Origin: Eumeta japonica
Lineage: Eukaryota; Arthropoda; Insecta; Lepidoptera; Psychidae
NCBI GenBank assembly: GCA_005406025.1
Contig: BGZK01000010.1
Coordinates: 868,001 to 932,000, forward strand
Direction of reading: 5' to 3'
DNA length: 64,000 nucleotides
Below the pieces are notes generated by a model. The model did not search any database. It saw only the letters and a list, made by a program, of their open reading frames with translations, and had not been told where the DNA came from. The position numbers were made by a program, and so were the translations under genes. Positions 12,966 through 24,925 of this stretch are shown here, piece by piece; the first letter of the stretch is position 1, and each line of letters starts with the position of its first letter.

Positions 12966-13140
12966 TTTTATGGATACGATGGAACTTTTACTTAAAAGGA
13001 ATAAACTCCCACTTCTTTGATTAATTTCATGTGGTTAGTATTTAAATTAGACTAAAATAAGAATAATCGAAGATAAAATAAACATTGCCGCATATATTGA
13101 TATACCTTTTCATTACATCAGTCAATTTATAAAGTTATGC

Positions 13141-13180
<40 letters not shown>

Positions 13181-13868
13181 AATGTAATTCTGATAAAAAC
13201 TGGCCAAGTCAAATCTAACCTACTTTAAGATCTCACATTGTTTATAAATAACAGCAGTTCTTATAGGTATCCAATAAAGCAAAGAAATAGAGTTTAATAC
13301 TTGTTCGTAATGTTATTTTGTTCCTATAAATACATATTTGGATTTTGTATAGAACTTGGCACTCATTTAGATCTCCATTCTTTTTGCGGCGAAGCCCACA
13401 GCCAGGCATAATTTTTGTATTGAACTTGGCTCTCCTTTTTTACATTTATGCTTTTGGGGAGATATAATTTACTATGATAAATAAATATATTTTTTTTTAA
13501 TTATTAACTAATATGAAAAATATTTTAGTATTTTTAATTAAATATAATTTAATTAAAAAAAATTAGTAAATATAAGACGAGAGACCATTTTCCAAAATAT
13601 TTATTTGATTCTGTTGTCAATACCTCAAATATATATTTGTTATTTCAGTTCGTTTTATTGTCTTATGACTTTTGGCATTATATAATACAGAAGAAAGCTG
13701 TTGGTGCCATTTATTAAGACCAAAAGCATCTCTCAGAGAAATATTTAAAGAAATGAACATTATAACTATAATGTCATAATACATACACGAAAACCTGGTA
13801 TATATCAAGAGAAATATAGAATTGTTCCGAATGAGCGACATTCGATATTTTTGTTAATAAAATTATTT
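12966..13868. other. AT-rich DNA with microsatellite
   Basis: Apart from the (TA)n tract nothing is recognised. The short frame 13617-13841 (minus) has no recognisable motif. Confidence 0.35.
13144..13175. repeat. (TA)n microsatellite
   Basis: Sixteen uninterrupted AT/TA dinucleotides. Confidence 0.95.
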
Positions 13869-14430
13869 AAAAAAAAAATGGCTAATGCGAGTCGTACTCG
13901 CGTACAAAGGGTTCTGTACTATTATCTATACACCATTAGACACTATATTTGAATTAAGTAGGTGTTTATTTTTAAAGTGAATATAAATCTAAATGTTCTG
14001 TAAACCTTAAAAATTTTTACGTGTAAGATCGAGAAAAAAGCGGTAAAAAAATCACGTTTGGTATATGGGAGCTTAACTTCATTTATTTTATTTTAACTAT
14101 TTATTTTTCAAATTAACATACAACTAAATATTCTGTGAATATTTCAAGCGTCTACCCGTTGCCGTTATTAATACCGAGCAAAAAAACGGCAAAAGATTTA
14201 AGGTTGTTGTATGGGAGCCCCACTTAAATATTTATTTTATTCTCTTTCTAGTTTTTTTTTTTGTAATAGCGGCAACAGAAATACATCATCTGTGCAAATT
14301 TCAACTGTCTACTTATCACGGTTCATGAGATACAGCCTTGTGACACATAGACAGACGGAGAGTGGAGTCTTAGTAATAGGGCGCCGTTTTTGTCCTTTAT
14401 ATACCCTAAAAATAAAATCTACTCCAAAAA
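13869..14430 (+). mobile_element. Common lepidopteran non-coding interspersed repeat
   Basis: Starts with a poly-A tract and 'atggctaatgcgagtcgtactcgcg', then 'gggttctgtac'. It has two 'tatgggag(c)' words with T-rich tracts, and ends 'ttcatgagatacagccttgtgacacatagacagacgg', 'gtcttagtaatagggcgccg' and 'taccctaaaa'. I recognise this arrangement as a widespread lepidopteran repeat without coding capacity; its class is uncertain to me. Confidence 0.6.
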
Positions 14431-14469
14431 TGCAAACAATGTTTTAAACGGCTTCAAAAGGACTCTATA

Positions 14470-15480
14470 TATTTATTCCATTTAGTTTAACAACTTTTTG
14501 CCATTTTCAGATAATTATATAAGACCCTTGCTGTAGAAATATTGGGACTTCTGATTAAAACACTGCGACAAGTATTTTTGACAGTCTTTTCTTGATGTTA
14601 ACCAAACACAACCTAAAGAATTCTGTTAAGACCGAAACAGGTAAAAATCTGCGAGTACAAGATCAGGACTATATGGTGGATGCATTAACACTTACCAATC
14701 AAATTATATCAATATTTTCTGAGTGGATAAAAGTATGTGTGGTCTGGCGTTATCGTGGTGAGAAACCACCCCCTTTCTGTTAATCAATCAATCAGCTGAT
14801 GAGACTAGAGTAAAAACTCTAGTCTCATCAGCTGTTGGCAGTAGAGATCGGTATTTATGATTTTGCCCGGCGGTAAAAGCTCATATTGAATAATGCCCTT
14901 TCATTCCCACGATACACATAGCATCAACTTATTCCCAGTCAATCCGGGTTTCGCCAAAGTCTGTGGAGCTCGCTTGTCTTTTGACTATGTTATTTTTCGC
15001 ACGTTTATGTCATAAAGAATGAATTTTTCATTATGAGTGATCAACCTTTTCAAAAACTGTTCGATTTCATTGGTAGTCAATAGAGAATAGACGAATTACG
15101 TTTAATCAGATTTCTATCAGCGATCTCGAATGGGACCCAAGTATAGAGTTTTTAATACATCTAGTTTTTTCTAAGTGGCTCAAAAGTGTTTTGTAGCTAA
15201 TCCTTAGCTTTCAGATATAGCATAAGAACTACTATGCCATCTTGCTCTACTTTTTGTAAAATAACATAGACAATCTGTAACAGGTTGACCAGACCGAGGT
15301 TTTTTTTTGACATCAAAATTACCGGACTGAAAACGCTTCAATTAATTTTGTGATGCTCTTACCCACACTACATTAGGTCCACAAATGTCAGAAACCTTTT
15401 CGTGGTTTTGTTGCATTTTAAAAGTGTTAGCTCACTGAGAGCGATGACACTGATTGATTCTGGTTCTGTAAACCCAGAAC
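14470..15480 (-). mobile_element. Degenerate mariner transposon
   Basis: The minus strand, through many stops and frame changes, reads the full order of a mariner transposase. First come FQSGNFDVKKKPRSGQPV (helix-turn-helix linker) and VPFEIADRNLIKRN. Then come a degenerate catalytic stretch, a Trp/Pro-rich segment, ERALFNMSF..RRAKS and DLYCQQLMRLE. After an inserted hairpin it resumes with INRKG, a HHDNARPH-like remnant, and the C-terminal SPDL and KWQKVVK pieces. Terminal inverted repeats were not identified. Confidence 0.75.
14793..14834. repeat. Perfect 19-bp hairpin with 4-nt loop inside the mariner
   Basis: Arms 14793-14811 and 14816-14834 are perfect reverse complements around AAAA. 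The arm is the transposase codons for QLMRLE; the inverted copy replaces the codons expected next, so it interrupts an old reading frame. Confidence 0.9.
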
Positions 15481-15601
15481 CATTTATGGGCGCAGGTAAC
15501 TGTACAAGCAAGTGTAGTTATAAATCGATAAACTTTAACATTCACTTTTAAAATATTAATACATGAAAGTTTTTTTTTGTATGTCAATCAATGTATAACA
15601 T

Positions 15602-15648
15602 AAAAACTCAAAACAATGTTTGATTGTCAAACATTGTTTTGAGTTTTT
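15602..15648. repeat. Perfect 22-bp hairpin with 3-nt loop
   Basis: Arms 15602-15623 and 15627-15648 match perfectly in inverse orientation around TTG. It lies just beyond the mariner relic and shows no similarity to the other hairpins. Confidence 0.9.
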
Positions 15649-18119
15649 CTTTAAAGCAGAAGAATAGCTATAAATATAAAGTGTAACATATTTTAGTTAA
15701 TATTGTGTCATAATTTTTTTTTAGCATCGAGAAACACTAAGGTTATAAATTGTAATATAGTGTTCAAAATCTTATTATTGAAAATTCATTTTATAAAATC
15801 GTCCCAGTTATTTTTATATCGGATGATTTTGGTCGAGTCAATTTTCCCAAACGTAAAAGTTAAGTAAAATACAAACCCTTATTTTGCTTGTCACTAGTTC
15901 TTTAGTGGTAGGAGCGCCTGATATTGTAAATTTAATAATAACATACAAATTTGTCACATGTGAAAGCAGTCACTTTTCAAATATGCAAATACAAGGGAAG
16001 ATTGCTGTTAAACGCTCAAAAAAATTCTGCTCGACGAAGATTAATGATAAGGTTTTCGTAACCATCCAGGACACCAGAGGCAGTTTGTGTAAACTTTGTA
16101 CATTTCCGGTTAATTGCAATGAATGCAAACAGTTTTAAACAGTTTCTAAATAAGGGTTTTAAAGACTTTCCAACCAGCTTCGCTGAGATCCCGGAAATAA
16201 ATAAAACGATTTGACGATTAATAAAAAAACACTGCATTGCATTTGTAGTGACGTGACCGTAAGTGGTTAGGGATCATACGTTTAATGATATTATTGAATT
16301 GGTACGGGAGGAATGTTACAAACTATTTAATCCTGTTTTATAAACACATAGAAGACAAGATATCACAATATTTTTTTGCAAGTTAGATCTATCCAAATGT
16401 TTTAACATTTGCAAATAAAATTATTGTTACTTTATTTATCAAAGGGCTCAGTAAACAGATACAGAAAAGTTTTAGTGTACATACAAATGCACTTATATGC
16501 ATTGGCGTTGAGGGACTAAAACAGGTACAGTAAGAATGCAGAAGTGAAATATCCAATATTTTTTATATCGGATTTAGTATGCAGGCGGTATGGTGGAAAC
16601 AGAATAACATCTACACAAAATTTATAAAAATGCAAGTTTCGCAATACAGTCCGTCTACCGCAAAAAGTTGTGAGATCTCATGTAACGCCAAGTCAGTTAT
16701 TGTTTAGTACCTATGGAAGCGCCCATTTAACAACTTTGATGTTTCCCAGTTGTTTAATTACAAACAATTATAATAATAATATCAATATGAGCCATTTTTA
16801 TTTCTTTAATAGAAATGAGTTAGCAATCATACGGCTGCATAATTACATAAGAATAATGTAATAATTAAGATTGATTGAACAAACACCAAAAAAGGGTTCA
16901 AATTGTAAACATTTAGTAAATGTTATTATGTTGGTGTGCTGTTATCAACTTATAGCAAACGGCATTTCAGTAGGGCACCTAGGGTCTCGGGCCTCTCGCG
17001 GCCGTCCGCCTGTGCGATAAACCGAATGGAACGCATGCACGCTTAGCTGTTATTGTCCGTTGTCAGTTTTGCTCTAAACGGGTGTGCCGATTAATACGCG
17101 GGCACACTATTCGAATACCATATAAACTTATTGCTTTTGTGAAGAATTTAGTTGAAAATGGAGTTCCCGATCCACAAATAAAGATGATTCGTGTCTATAT
17201 CTCTCTCTGTTACTTAGCATAAACCTAAACTGTGGGAGCTGCATCTCCTATAAATGGTGTCTAACGTACAAAAGGCGTATAGTCGCATGTATATTGTTAA
17301 TTGCTAAAAGAATCATAAAATAGTTCCAATCGACATGAAAGTTAAGCAAATGAACCTAAAAATCTAAGTCGTCGGCAGTAGCGAAGATGACATCGGTAAT
17401 AACATTAATCAAAAACTCATCTCAAACTGCTCCAAAAAATTTAACGTGTGATGCCTCTTTCACACCGGAGTTAGATGAACCAGGACCTTGGGGTTTAGTA
17501 CATGCTGTTTCCCCAGTCCCTAAGCCAGCTACTAAGGACCGACGCATTTGTGGTGAAAAGGGAACACTGAAACTGGCACTCACGCCGTCTCTATCACACA
17601 TTGCAAGACATGTACGGTTTTGCAAAAAAGTAGTAGCCTCACTTATAATTTCTTTACGGAATAGTCTTTGATGAGGTCGTCGTGGTGTAACGGATACAAA
17701 GGTACTCTGACTTGATGTTAATCTCCATTCAGCGGTGTGCTGAGTCAAATGAAGCATTTAATCATAGGATAGAAGTGGTAAGAGGTAAGAGATCAGATAC
17801 ACATTCTGACTGAAATGAAAGAACATCTATCTAGTGAGCGCCTATGTAGACCGATGTCCACCCCACAGTATATATTTAGATGCTTCTTTCAACCTGTAAG
17901 GTCAGGAAAAAACTGGCATATTTTTGTCAAGAACACGTACAATTTTGACAAGATAACATAAAGTAAACAGGACATAACATAAAGAATAAAATTAAATGTG
18001 ATCCATAGTTTAACGCACGCCAGGAGATCGGCAAAGATCACGGAGAGAAGAATTACTAATTTAGTTTAGTAAATAATTACTACTAATTATTTACTTAACT
18101 TCTATATTACATTGAAGTA
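15649..18119. other. Intergenic DNA, mostly unassigned
   Basis: AT-rich, with a GC-rich patch at 16970-17100. On the minus strand 17422-17757 is an open frame of 111 codons. Its middle (SVTPRRPHQRLFRKEIIS) and Ser/Gly/Pro-rich end show no motif I recognise. It overlaps a shorter frame on the other strand and is probably a repeat fragment. Other short frames here (15884-16138, 16670-16861) look random. Confidence 0.35.
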
Positions 18120-18359
18120 ACATTGAAGATTGAATGGGTCAATCGGAGAGAAGAGCGAACGTGTGGAAATAACACAAAGAAAACAACGGTTGTCAATCCG
18201 TCTGACCCGCTCGCGCCGCCGTCACTACCACGTGCTCTTGCTATGCTATCGCCGCGTACCGTTACTACACCGTCGCCGCCCGCCGTTCACACTCCGGCTT
18301 TTGCGAGCGCAGCGCAGCTTCCCATTGCCGCAGGAACAGCGAAAAAGTAGAGCCCATTT

Positions 18360-18401
18360 TGTTCATATTGTTAGAAACATGAGCATACAAAAGAGGAATG
18401 T
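18360..18401 (+). pseudogene. Gag CCHC zinc knuckle of the gypsy relic
   Basis: Fourteen codons fit C-x2-C-x4-H-x4-C exactly (CSYC, then a TAG at the fifth position, KHEH, TKEEC). A second TAG lies just upstream. The motif identifies the otherwise anonymous upstream frame as Gag. Confidence 0.65.
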
Positions 18402-20606
18402 CGTCAGTCGACTGAATGAGGTAACTTCTGCTGGTCTAATAACAATAATTCCCTCGTAGAAGTTGGTGATAGTGGTGATAAACGTAATGAAAGTTTCATA
18501 GTGTTGAATTGTCTACTTGCCAAAATAAGTGCGTTACTACGAAACGGAACTCATTCTCAAATTTTAATTGGAACTAAAAAGTTTGCTAATACTATTATAT
18601 CTAACAATATTGCCTATTATTTATATACAAATGCTGCACGGAAATGTTTAGACGAAAATTTCCTCGACCGCTTTACCTTTTGATGTTTTGATGAACTTAA
18701 ATATGTGCAACATTCAAACAAAATACTTTTTATGTTTTTCAAAAAAAGTACGTGATGAAAGTTATTACATTTATTATTATTGTAATTCTGATGTAATAAT
18801 GCGTGTGTTCAAAAAAATCTAAAATAATTTATTCATTGATATTGTGTATATTCCAAAGATTGACAGGAGCCTTAAAGTTGTTTTAAAAAATTTTAAAAAT
18901 GTAAGAAGTGGTTTTGAAGCATTTAAAATAAACTTGTTAGTATTATATTTAACTCTAGTGATATTTGTATTTTTAACCTTGCACATGTTGTAGAAAAAAG
19001 TTGTAACGAAAATTTTGGAACATTTGTGAATTTATCTGATAATTTTAAGTATTGTAATGATGATGGCTGTACATGAGTGGTGATATTTTATTGCCTGGCA
19101 ATTATCGCGATAGACCTGTTAGATATCGCAATTTGCGTCTTATTTTAAAGTTTAAAATGTTAGATGTTATCGCAAAGGCTTTGGTAGATACCGCCACCAA
19201 ACACTGCAATGCCGAATACACACTGTACGCTTTCTTGCCAATAAAATGGTCACCTTCTTATCCCTACAACACCACTGTCAAAGCCTATTGATGGTCATAT
19301 ACGAAATATGGAAGAACCTACTATATTTATTACATTAACGTTAGAAGAGATAATCATTACAGTCCCATTCCTAATTTTTCCAAATGAAACATTTCCCAGT
19401 TTTGATTTTAATACTGCTGCAGGTATAATACTCTTAATGGATTTTCATTAGCTAATATGGTACGTGAGTAATAACAATACTCTGCAACACAAGCTGCTTT
19501 TCGAAGCTACTTCTAGAGGCACAATCTGTTCTTTTGCAGAGGTTCTCCGTGATAACGAAGGCGTTTTTCTTAATCCATTTGAGCACAACTCACTCGCTGA
19601 GATACTCGTAAGATACTTTTGAAACGAGGGAGATCCAGCACCTTACGCAGAACAATGCATCGAGACAGGTAATTATTCATCAATAGGAGTAACCCCGTAT
19701 AGTTTAAATCCGCTGAAGAGCGAGTAAAAAGACGATGTCATTGAAGAATGCAAGTTAGCACGGCGTTCACTGGTATTCAAGGTGCCGAAGGCGGATGGGA
19801 TAATTAGGTTTTCGGTTGACTATAAACGCTTTATCACAAAGACTGATTAATAACCGATGTCAAGCATTGATGTACTTCTTCAATCAACGAAATGGAATTG
19901 ATATATTAGTACCCTTTGCTTTTGGTCTTCCTATTGGCAGGTCAACGAGCGCGAAGGTGACAAGGATAAAACCAGCTTTTATTTGATCTCTAGGAAGTAA
20001 CTGTTTTAAAAAAAAAGTGCTTTATATTTCAAAATTTACCAGCAAGCTTTCAGTGTCTATCTATTTCGTTCTTGTGTCTCGCTGAAACAGGTAACCATCC
20101 GAATTATTTATATGATATTTTTATTAAATCAAAGGTTTCCAACAACACCTAAAAGCCTTTGAGACTTTTGTTGACTTGATGTTGAGACGTCTCGAATATT
20201 TCAACCTACGCATAAATTGGGAAAAATGTGCTTTCGCCCACAAAAGTGTGAGATACCTTGGCCATATCATAACCCAAAAAATAGTTTTCTCTGATCCTCG
20301 CAAAATGAACATTTTCTTGAAACGAAGGAACTATAAAATTTAAAACACCTCAAAATATTTCTGCAAATGTGCTTACGGTTTTAGTTATTTAATAGGAATA
20401 TTTCTAAAATATTCGAATCATTATTGCGTTTGACAGAATAAGGCCAATTTGAAATTAGAAATGAGAGCAATTTCAAACTTTCATAGAATTAAAAAAATAT
20501 TTACCTCTGCAGCAATACTGAATTAAATCAATTTGAACAGTCTCTATAATCCACTTATTGACGTAATTAACTAAGCTTTATAAACAGTATTGATAGGAAC
20601 AAAAGA

Positions 20607-20852
20607 TTGATAGGATACGCAAGTAACAATCCGGAACACAATCACTCCACTAAGGAACGAGAAACGCTCGCGGTCGTTGGGAAAGTCGAACGCTTTCGCT
20701 CCTATCTTGATAGTCTACTTATAGTTATCAGAAATTATCGCCACCCGCTGCAATGGTTATTCTCTTTAAAACAGCCAACTGGTAGATTAGACTATTGGGC
20801 CCAAAAATCTAAATCCTTGGTGTTAAAATACATAGGAAAGCTAACGTGGTAG
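20607..20852 (+). pseudogene. RNase H remnant of the gypsy relic
   Basis: An 81-codon open piece reads IGYASNNPEHNHSTKERETL, then LQWLFSLKQPTGRLDYWAQK. These match the RNase H block of gypsy Pol (YASR, TEREcLAV, LQWL.slKqPtGRLaRWa). The start is arbitrary because the Pol frame is broken on both sides. Confidence 0.75.
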
Positions 20853-21059
20853 CAGATACAACGAATATGCCCATTTGTTTCAGCGAAAGTCGTGACAACT
20901 GGGGGTCTGGTAAATTATTTATGATATGCCTTCAAAGTCACCTGACCACTTGCGATGAATACAGCGGTCCGACCCCGAAATGGAGTAAAACATAAAACAA
21001 CTCGAAAGCATTGACGAGGTTGCAAACGATTGGTGGTATAAAAAATAATATATTATGAA

Positions 21060-21310
21060 CCAAACTAACGAGGTATTGGCAATAGATCTATTCAGGCTTC
21101 TGCCAAAAACGAGTCAGAGGGATCGTTGGATTTTACTAGTTACAGTTATTGCAACCAGATGTAGAGAATTATTTGCTATTAAAGTTGCTACTGCGGAAGC
21201 TTGTGCACGTGTCTTCATCGAATAGTATTTTATGAGATTTGGCTTGCCTCGCAGAGTCATATCGGACCATTGTGTTCAATTCCTGTTGGCAATTATGTGC
21301 CAATGCATGG
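21060..21310 (+). pseudogene. Integrase core remnant of the gypsy relic
   Basis: Frames give EVLAIDLFRLLPKTSQRDRW, a catalytic-core start in which the usual Asp is kept, and later RFGLPRRVISDHCVQFL, matching the RYGLPrrIiSDnGtQF block. The final catalytic Glu region is not found before the element ends. Confidence 0.7.
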
Positions 21311-21484
21311 CGGTATTCGATATAAAGCAAACATTTATCTCTATCTAATGTCCAAAAACAAAACCAGCGGAAAGAAAAAACCGTAACCTAAAAACAATGG
21401 TAGTTCAACTCTTAGAAGAGAAGAGAATATCTCTGTTTATTAGCTTAACTCTAAACCGTTGGAGCCGCATCTTCCATAAAGTTA

Positions 21485-21623
21485 TTGTATTATAGCTTTT
21501 CATGCACTTCAAGCTCTTCATGTCTCAATTATGCCATGCCTACCCACATTAATTGTAGAAAGTATTGCATTAAAGCAGATAAAATCAAATTACTATTATA
21601 GGCGAAGGTCATCGATTCCAAAA
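21485..21623 (+). pseudogene. GR-B relic, exon 3
   Basis: Homologous to exon 3 of GR-A and GR-C. It encodes LQALHVSIMPCLPTLIVESI, then loses one base near 21571, so the downstream charged segment is out of frame. The donor site GT is changed to TT at 21624-21625, and the acceptor end is not recognisable. Exons 1 and 2 are missing upstream, where the gypsy relic lies. Inactivated receptor gene, clearly not functional. Confidence 0.85.
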
Positions 21624-21904
21624 TTAAGAATTGTTCAAATTTTTACAAGTTTTTACTCCTCATTTATAAACACAATAAAATTTATAAAATATACTACAAC
21701 GTTAGCTCACGCCTACTTCCCAGAGAGATGGGCAGAAACTATATGCCTACACTTGGTAAACGATCATTACATACTTTCTTCGCTTCACTCATATTAGTCA
21801 AACCTTTCATAAGAGTTTGACGGTCTCGAAAGTTTTCAATTTTCTCCCTCTTTAAAATGTAACTAAAGTAAAATATGTCATAAAAATAAACTTACACATT
21901 CTTT

Positions 21905-22280
21905 TTACTTTAGTTGGTCCAACGCCTGGGCATATTTGCTGGCTCTGTTCAACGGCAGACCAAAAAGTATCGATAAAATTCTATTGTTTTATGACTTCTG
22001 TTGTCACCACCACCATTTTTCTTTCGTTCTTATTGTTATTATTTATCAATAGAATATCGAGCTGCTATTGTTTTATCGACTCGTGGACATCGTCCATTTT
22101 GTCATAATTCTTTGTTCGTACATTCCAAGAATTGGACGTAATTTTCTCAGTTCGCATTTCGTACCTAATAAGAAATAAGCATGACGCTTGGGAAGTCTCG
22201 TCACCTCAGCAAAATCTAGAACTTGGTACTTCAATTAGAATATCTCGATATAATACAATTATAAGAGTCTAAAGATTGCA
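21905..22280. other. Conserved intron-3 block of GR-B
   Basis: Counterpart of 7560-7890 and 44510-44790, placed between the GR-B exon 3 and exon 4 relics exactly as in the intact paralogues. It confirms that the two relics are one gene. Confidence 0.55.
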
Positions 22281-22560
22281 TGTAATTTAATTATTGGCTT
22301 AGATATTGTTCTACGCTACTTCGTGAGCGATTTATTTGCCAAACATTATTTAATGGAGTAATTTTGAGTACATCTGGGAATAGTAACTTTATTAACTCAT
22401 TAAGTTAACGATTTATTAGTTTACTTATGATTTCAAGTGCGTTTGTTATTTTTTTTAATATTATTTTTAAAGATAATCAGAATTCTCTAAAAGTTAACTT
22501 TAAATTTAGAAATGATTGGAACAGTGTTAATTTGTTAATAATATTTTTTCATACGAAAAA

Positions 22561-22722
22561 GAAAAGAGAGACATACAGGTTTTTCGATATTACTTGGAGA
22601 TGCGTCCGTTCAAATACTGCATCTGAAGGACGATCACTATGGACGTTGGCTTGCCCCTCGGGCTCATCAACTTTTACACGACGTACGTTATTGTTATTGT
22701 ACAATTCTCACACTTGTACAAG
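22561..22722 (+). pseudogene. GR-B relic, exon 4
   Basis: In frame it reads EKRDIQVFRYYLEMRPFKYC, then a TGA at 22624-22626 where paralogues have TGG (Trp), then MDVGLPLGLINFYTTYVIVI and VQFSHLY. The family signature TYVIVIVQF is kept. The normal stop codon is mutated, so the frame runs on to 22851. The acceptor AG is absent. Together with exon 3 this proves a dead paralogue. Confidence 0.88.
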
Positions 22723-23929
22723 TACCTTGTGTTAGTAAATCACAGTGAACACTGCATGTTTTATGTTAGTTTTACCTCTCGCTTTTTTGAATCTAATATT
22801 AGAGCGATTTCAATTAATTTAGTAATGATAAAATTAAACCAAACATATTAGATCATCTATAGTACTGTTGAAGTTATAAATATTTTAAATGAATTAGGTA
22901 AAGAAAAGTACTTACCTGATGTATCGAATACACCGACTTGATAGCATCAATTTCAATTTCGATGCAAAAGTGTCAGCCTGATTTTTGTCAACCTCCAAGC
23001 TTATGTGCTCTGTGAAGAGTCAAGAGTCCCGTAGGAACGGGAATGCAGTAACTTCAAAGTATTCAGAAAATGCCGAAGGTAGATAAACCATTACATCTTT
23101 AAACGACAAAGGAAAAATCAACCAGATATGTGAATCTCAAATGAAATTTAACGCTTTTAAAACCAACATAACTTTTATTGCTCATTGTAAACTTGTAATT
23201 GTTTTGTAAAAGATGAATACGTGGAATTGCACAATCTTAATACAATATAAAATAATGATCTTTATACTGATGTTATACATTTAATAGTTCAAGAACTGGA
23301 TGGCATTTTTATCTTTAACCAGCGGACAAATTTTCCAAAATTTCAAATCGACACTGGAACTGACATTTAAATTCAAATAAACATGTGTAGGGTAGATGGG
23401 ATATAAACTGTTTAAAGAATAGATAATACATAAATTAATATTTTTCAAATTGAATTTAGAAAATGATTAATCTATTAAATCTATTTAATTCATTCGCGAT
23501 TTAATTATCAGCTGCATAGTAAATTTTTAAATTAGACTAGCAATCCAAAAATTAAAGGGTTCAAAAAAAAAGAAACAAATTTTTAAGATAATTTATAGTC
23601 TATTTTGAGAACTGGAATATCAATTACAACAAGATTTTTTCAAATCCCGGAAGGGAATTTTAGAGTTTAGCGCTTTTAAACAAACAGCTTTATGTATTAA
23701 TATAGATGTTTTAAAATAATGTAGCTGCTAATATCTTGCAAAAATCCTATTAATCAATATATCTTAGTATGCCAAATGAATTAACATACAGTTTCATAAT
23801 GAATTTTTTCGCATGTATCTTATAAACGAAACCTCTCATTTGACATAAAAAGATTGTGGGAAATTAAGCTTCAAAAGTAGGATTGCACCAATTTGATTGT
23901 ACATTTGGTTTAAGAAAGGAATTAAAATT
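22723..23929. other. AT-rich intergenic DNA between GR-B and GR-C
   Basis: No gene, transposon domain or tandem repeat recognised. Confidence 0.4.
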
Positions 23930-24187
23930 AATTACTAAAATCCATAGTTTTCATAACCGAGCAAGCAATTACTTGATTGAATGAAGAGACGATTATTTGA
24001 ATTAGTGAAACGTAATATACGGAAAGCGAAATGTTTTAATATGTTTCATTTGTCCATTATTAAATTGCATTTGATGAGTGGATTAGATGACATTCATTTA
24101 TAAAAGACTATAATATTTTCACACCGATTAAGGTTAAACTAAAATTGGGTTTGTTTGGAAGAGACGTTGGTTTAAGGGAGTAAAAAA
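23930..24187 (+). promoter_or_regulatory. Conserved upstream block of GR-C
   Basis: Aligns with 880-1149 before GR-A up to the start codon. It probably holds the inherited 5' UTR and proximal promoter; no core promoter motif can be assigned with confidence. Confidence 0.5.
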
Positions 24188-24925
24188 ATGTCCAATACTA
24201 AAAATACGTTGAAGTCTAAAAAGAAACATAGTGATCTTTTAAGAAAACTGGTCTTTGTGTATCTCATACCTTTCTTGTGTGGATTGGATACGAAATTTCC
24301 ATCTATCATTTGGAAAAACAATTGGAAAAGTTTAGTGCTTTCAAAAGCTTACTGCGTTGTCATTTGCGCAGTAATAATATACATACAAGTCGTATTTTGT
24401 CCAAGACATGAATATCTTGTAATAAACATATTCATTATAGTGGAGTACTGCTTGTGTGTGGTGATATGTTTAACATCAAACAATCAACTGGTTTATAATT
24501 TTTACATGATGTTATATGACACTGATGAAAAACTATTCTTCGATGTTGGATATTATTTGAAAGGTTCAATGCGTTTAGTGATTGCTCCCATTTTTTTCGT
24601 GAGCTTCAGAGTCTTTTACTCGTTAACGTACTGCTGGTACGAGAACGATTATTGCCAGAAGTCGTTGCTGTGGTTCCTTTCGAGCCTGTTCATCGTGGTG
24701 GCGGTGGACGTCAACCAACTTACGTTGACGATGTATTTTGGAATACTGAGGCACAGAATGAAACTTCTACGCCAACGTTTAGAAACCAAGCTTACTAATG
24801 TCGCTTTTACACTTACAAATACAAAAGTAAAAATTATGAAACATACGAACATAATTGATTATCTTCAAATTTATAGAGAGCTTCTTGATGCTATCAATTC
24901 TGTGCAGCTTTTGATAAATATTTCG
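24188..24925 (+). CDS. GR-C exon 1
   Basis: 246 codons, same length as in GR-A, from ATG (after a short A run) to a GTTAGA donor. It keeps DTKFPSIIW, CWYENDYCQKS and VAVDVNQLTL. Substitutions against GR-A concentrate in the N-terminus and the loop near residues 100-130. Confidence 0.9.

Larger units (their letters stand above)
18120..21400 (+). mobile_element. Degenerate gypsy-type LTR retrotransposon
   Basis: Scattered remains appear in the canonical gypsy order. There is a Pro/Ser/Ala-rich Gag tail (18130-18350), a CCHC zinc knuckle (18360-18401) and an RT N-terminus with CIETGNYSSIGVTPYSLNPL and VFKVPKADGIIRFSVDYKR (19665-19830). An RT thumb follows with FNLRINWEKCAFAHKSVRYL (20185-20270), then RNase H (20607-20852) and an integrase core (21060-21310). 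All parts carry stops and indels. LTRs were not found. It ends a few dozen bases before the GR-B exon 3 relic and may have entered what was GR-B intron 2. Confidence 0.75.
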
